Shown one piece after another: positions 21,051-22,855 of a stretch of 22,855 nucleotides of DNA. The notes below the pieces were generated by a model that saw nothing but the letters and a program-made list of their open reading frames with translations, was not told where the DNA came from and searched no databases. Origin of the DNA: Bryobacterales bacterium (GTDB taxonomy: Bacteria; Acidobacteriota; Terriglobia; Bryobacterales; Bryobacteraceae). The DNA lies in contig PKZC01000309.1 of NCBI GenBank assembly GCA_003132905.1, forward strand, positions 7,266-30,120, in the 5' to 3' direction. A program made the translations under genes and the position numbers. Position 1 is the stretch's first letter. Each line of letters opens with the position of its first letter.

Positions 21051-21442
21051 CTTTTGTCCGGAATGACGGCCATGATCTCGCACTCCACCAGCAGCGGAGC
21101 GCGCAGATCCGGGGTCGGAAAGGTGTGCCGCGCCGGACGCGAATGCGGGTCGGGAAACATTTGTAGCCAGTATTTATTCACCACCGGACGGTTGGCTATG
21201 TCCCGCAGCCAAACATTCAACTTGATGACGTCTTCCGGCGTCGCGCCGCCAGCCTCCAGAACTTTTCGCACGTTGGCGAACATCTGCTCGCACTGCGCCT
21301 CCACTCCATCGGGCACCTTGCCCGTGCCGGGATCCTTTCCGAAAATTCCGCCGCTAACGAGAAATGGACCCAACCGGCTGGCATTCGGAATCGGATTCAC
21401 ATGCTCCAAGCCAGGCACTTCGATACTGGTGCGTTTGCTCAT
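21047..21442 (-). CDS. RidA/YjgF/UK114 family protein
   Basis: A 131-residue soluble protein, probably a trimer by family. The typical core is visible: SRLGPFLVSGGIFGKDPGTG, EAQCEQMFANVRKVLEAGGA, EDVIKLNVWLRDI and the active-site region SRPARHTF followed by LVECEIMAVI. The Arg in PAR and the Glu in VECEI match the carboxylate-binding Arg and the Glu of RidA-type enamine/imine deaminases. Members inside catabolic operons are often dedicated deaminases, for example 2-aminomuconate deaminase, but the exact activity cannot be read here. ATG 21442 overlaps the upstream stop as ATGA and its stop overlaps the FAH gene start as GTGA. Confidence 0.88.
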   Translation of the reverse strand: MSKRTSIEVPGLEHVNPIPNASRLGPFLVSGGIFGKDPGTGKVPDGVEAQCEQMFANVRKVLEAGGATPEDVIKLNVWLRDIANRPVVNKYWLQMFPDPHSRPARHTFPTPDLRAPLLVECEIMAVIPDKR

Positions 21443-22272
21443 TTTAGTAGTGTAGCGAGTACATCGTTCGTGCCGGGCTCATCCCGACCCTGAAACTCTT
21501 TCAAGCGGCGAAAAATCTCGGCCGCCGCTTGATGAAACTCGCCGGGCAGACCGGCGCTCTCAAACGTTGCCGCGATCTCGTGCATTTCGCCCGTAAATCG
21601 CCAGGCTTTCGGGGCCGCGCGCGAGATCTCGCGCTCCAACTCGGGAAGCGAAGGGCCGCTTCTTTGCCACTGCCGTTTGAGATCCTCAAGAATATCCAGT
21701 TGTTCGGCAGCGGCCAGCACCGCGCACGCCAGCGCGATAGAGCCCTTGGAATAAGCCGCGAAACACATCTTCAACGCCGACGCCCGCCCAATGCTGCCCG
21801 CTAGCACTTCCACTTCAATGGGCCCCGAGGAAAAATGGTGCGCGACACTGTCGGCGTTTTCGCCCGAGAGATACAGCCAAGTCCGACTACGGTTCATTGT
21901 AGGAGGGCCAATGATGCCACCATCCACGAACCGCGCCCCACGCTCTTCCAGCAACTGAGCAATTCGCTGGGTGCGTTCGGGAGAAATGGCGTTAGCATCG
22001 ACGTAAGTGCCTTGATAAGAATGCCGCGCAACTTGTTCCGCGATCTGCTCCGCAAATTCCGGAGGACAAACGCTTACAATTATCGGGCACAGCTCGCACA
22101 GCCGACCAAGCGTTCCGGCATCCTGTAACCCAGCCTGAGACGCACGAGCGTGGGTGCTTGTGCTCCGTCCTTCGGAGGCCCAGTACACTTCATTACCACC
22201 GTTACGCGCGGAAACAGCGACAACCGTTCCCATCTGTCCAGGATGCAGTATCCCAATGCAACGGCCCGTCAT
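21439..22272 (-). CDS. NAD(P)-binding oxidoreductase with DUF1932 C-terminal domain
   Basis: A 277-residue cytoplasmic protein of the 6-phosphogluconate/beta-hydroxyacid dehydrogenase superfamily. ATG 22272 is chosen because the Rossmann strand begins at once (CIGILHPGQMGTVVAVSA, the HPGxMG variant typical of DUF1932 proteins). GTG 22323 would overlap the upstream stop as GTGA but adds 17 unrelated residues spanning a short repeat. The middle has DANAISPERT, FVDGGIIGPP and the LYLSGE segment. The C-terminal DUF1932 helices (from about 175: ALKMCFAAYSKGSIAL, KAWRFTGEMHEIAATFESAG) carry the Lys expected at the active site. It likely oxidises or reduces a hydroxy/keto acid. The gene overlaps the RidA-family start. 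Confidence 0.82.
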   Translation of the reverse strand: MTGRCIGILHPGQMGTVVAVSARNGGNEVYWASEGRSTSTHARASQAGLQDAGTLGRLCELCPIIVSVCPPEFAEQIAEQVARHSYQGTYVDANAISPERTQRIAQLLEERGARFVDGGIIGPPTMNRSRTWLYLSGENADSVAHHFSSGPIEVEVLAGSIGRASALKMCFAAYSKGSIALACAVLAAAEQLDILEDLKRQWQRSGPSLPELEREISRAAPKAWRFTGEMHEIAATFESAGLPGEFHQAAAEIFRRLKEFQGRDEPGTNDVLATLLK

Positions 22273-22291
22273 GCCAAGGCTTCTAGAGTCC

Positions 22292-22311
22292 GAATTCTGA
22301 ATTCTGACTTC
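22292..22311. repeat. Short tandem repeat of GAATTCT
   Basis: Two perfect seven-base copies (22292-22298, 22299-22305) are followed by a degenerate third (GACTTC). It lies between the upstream stop and the preferred dehydrogenase start, which supports treating this stretch as intergenic rather than coding. Confidence 0.5.
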
Positions 22312-22319
22312 CCTCCCCT

Positions 22320-22855
22320 TCACTTCGCCGTCAGATGCGGCGCATCCCGTTCATCTTCCTGGCAGACGAACTCTATCAATTCGGTATCCGCCATGAGGCG
22401 CTGGTGAACGAAAACCGTCCAGGGCTTGGTGTACGCTTTGGGATCGTCAATCGTAACTTCGATTTCCAGATGCCCGAAATCGGGGCGGCGATAGCGCTCG
22501 GTGATATGGGCGGAATCGGTCAATGGACTGCCCTCCACATCCAGCCATCCAAGATCGCGAAATCCAGCCGATTGCACCACCAGCGTGTCGCCCTCCCAGT
22601 GGCCCGTCGAGTAACCGTACCACCAGGGATCCGCATCTTTGGGCAACGGGCGTCCATCGGTAAAAATCTGCCGGATGCCGGCATTGGCCTCGTACAGGAT
22701 CACAATCACCTGCGGCGTCTGGATCATCTTGCGAGGCTGCCCGTGGTAGTGAAACTGCATCATGCCCATCGGCAGGCAGTGTGCGTCCGGATTGTCCTTG
22801 CTATTGTCGGCGATACGTTGTTTGTGCAGTTCCGCGGCCCAGGGCTGGAACGGCA
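22320..22855 (-). CDS. Secreted GDSRGxWEGDTLVV-family protein, copy 3 (N-terminus cut by window edge)
   Basis: The last 178 codons of a third family member, running off the right edge. The frame continues upstream of the internal ATG at 22769, so that ATG is not the start. Diagnostic blocks are DNPDAHCLPMGMMQ, YSTGHWEGDTLVVQSAGF, DSAHITERYRRPD and VTIDDPKAYTKPWTVFV, aligning with copies 1 and 2 at 18108 and 18824. It is more distant: the GNFHS block is replaced by SPLTDS. The GTGA at its 3' end, 48 bp before the preferred dehydrogenase start, shows it is the upstream member of the operon with the dehydrogenase, RidA-family and FAH genes. A signal peptide would lie outside the window. Confidence 0.7.
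   Translation of the reverse strand, partial: PFQPWAAELHKQRIADNSKDNPDAHCLPMGMMQFHYHGQPRKMIQTPQVIVILYEANAGIRQIFTDGRPLPKDADPWWYGYSTGHWEGDTLVVQSAGFRDLGWLDVEGSPLTDSAHITERYRRPDFGHLEIEVTIDDPKAYTKPWTVFVHQRLMADTELIEFVCQEDERDAPHLTAK

Noticed and set aside
22273..22323. GTG 22323 as the start of the DUF1932 dehydrogenase
   Set aside because: It gives a neat GTGA overlap, but the extra residues cover a tandem repeat and precede a Rossmann strand that normally starts the protein; ATG 22272 is preferred though not proven.

Overview
The window looks like chromosome of a soil Acidobacterium, probably of the Solibacter/Bryobacter type. This is inferred from the mix of families rather than from a marker gene: a TonB-dependent receptor with an N-terminal carboxypeptidase-regulatory domain, paired DUF507 and DUF2203 genes, FHA-GAF-PP2C signalling, many secreted proteins of a GDSRGxWEGDTLVV family, and four DUF6644-like membrane proteins. 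Base composition is moderately GC-rich and even. I see no tRNA, rRNA, CRISPR array, insertion sequence or phage gene.

Layout. 1-98: C-terminus of a VOC/glyoxalase-fold protein. 113-3181 (+): MFS exporter, secreted TPR protein, PA2169-type four-helix protein, ribbon-helix-helix protein, and a small beta-rich protein. 3252-4341 (-): DUF507 and DUF2203 proteins. 4503-7073 (+): TonB-dependent outer-membrane receptor. 7251-9884 (-): PilZ protein, Fur-family regulator and FHA-GAF-PP2C phosphatase, the last two translationally coupled. 10146-14735 (+): a tightly overlapping caa3-type cytochrome oxidase operon (subunit II with fused cytochrome c, subunit I, a very short subunit III, CtaG, a 52-residue membrane peptide and a CtaA-like protein). 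14819-16866 (+): four small membrane proteins arranged A-B-A'-B'. 16870-18033 (-): sialidase-like secreted protein. 18108-20222 (+): two GDSRGxWEGDTLVV paralogues and a secreted thioredoxin-fold-like protein. 20154-22855 (-): an operon of a third paralogue (cut by the window edge), a DUF1932-type dehydrogenase, a RidA-family protein and a fumarylacetoacetate-hydrolase-family protein.

How the parts work together. The oxidase operon encodes a terminal oxidase that takes electrons through its own fused cytochrome c. It also carries assembly functions: CtaG for CuB and a CtaA-like protein for heme. Its metal and heme ligands are intact. Several proton-channel and assembly residues are not: the D-channel Asp is Glu and two channel Asn residues are lost, subunit III is only 124 residues, and the CtaA catalytic Glu is Gln. 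The A-B-A'-B' quartet follows 83 bp downstream on the same strand, and its proteins carry histidines in membrane segments. The 20154-22855 operon looks like a small-molecule catabolic set whose substrate I cannot name.

The best candidates for something undescribed are the divergent oxidase operon, the duplicated four-gene membrane cassette beside it, and a 7-1-7 palindrome in front of the Fur-family gene that could be its own operator.
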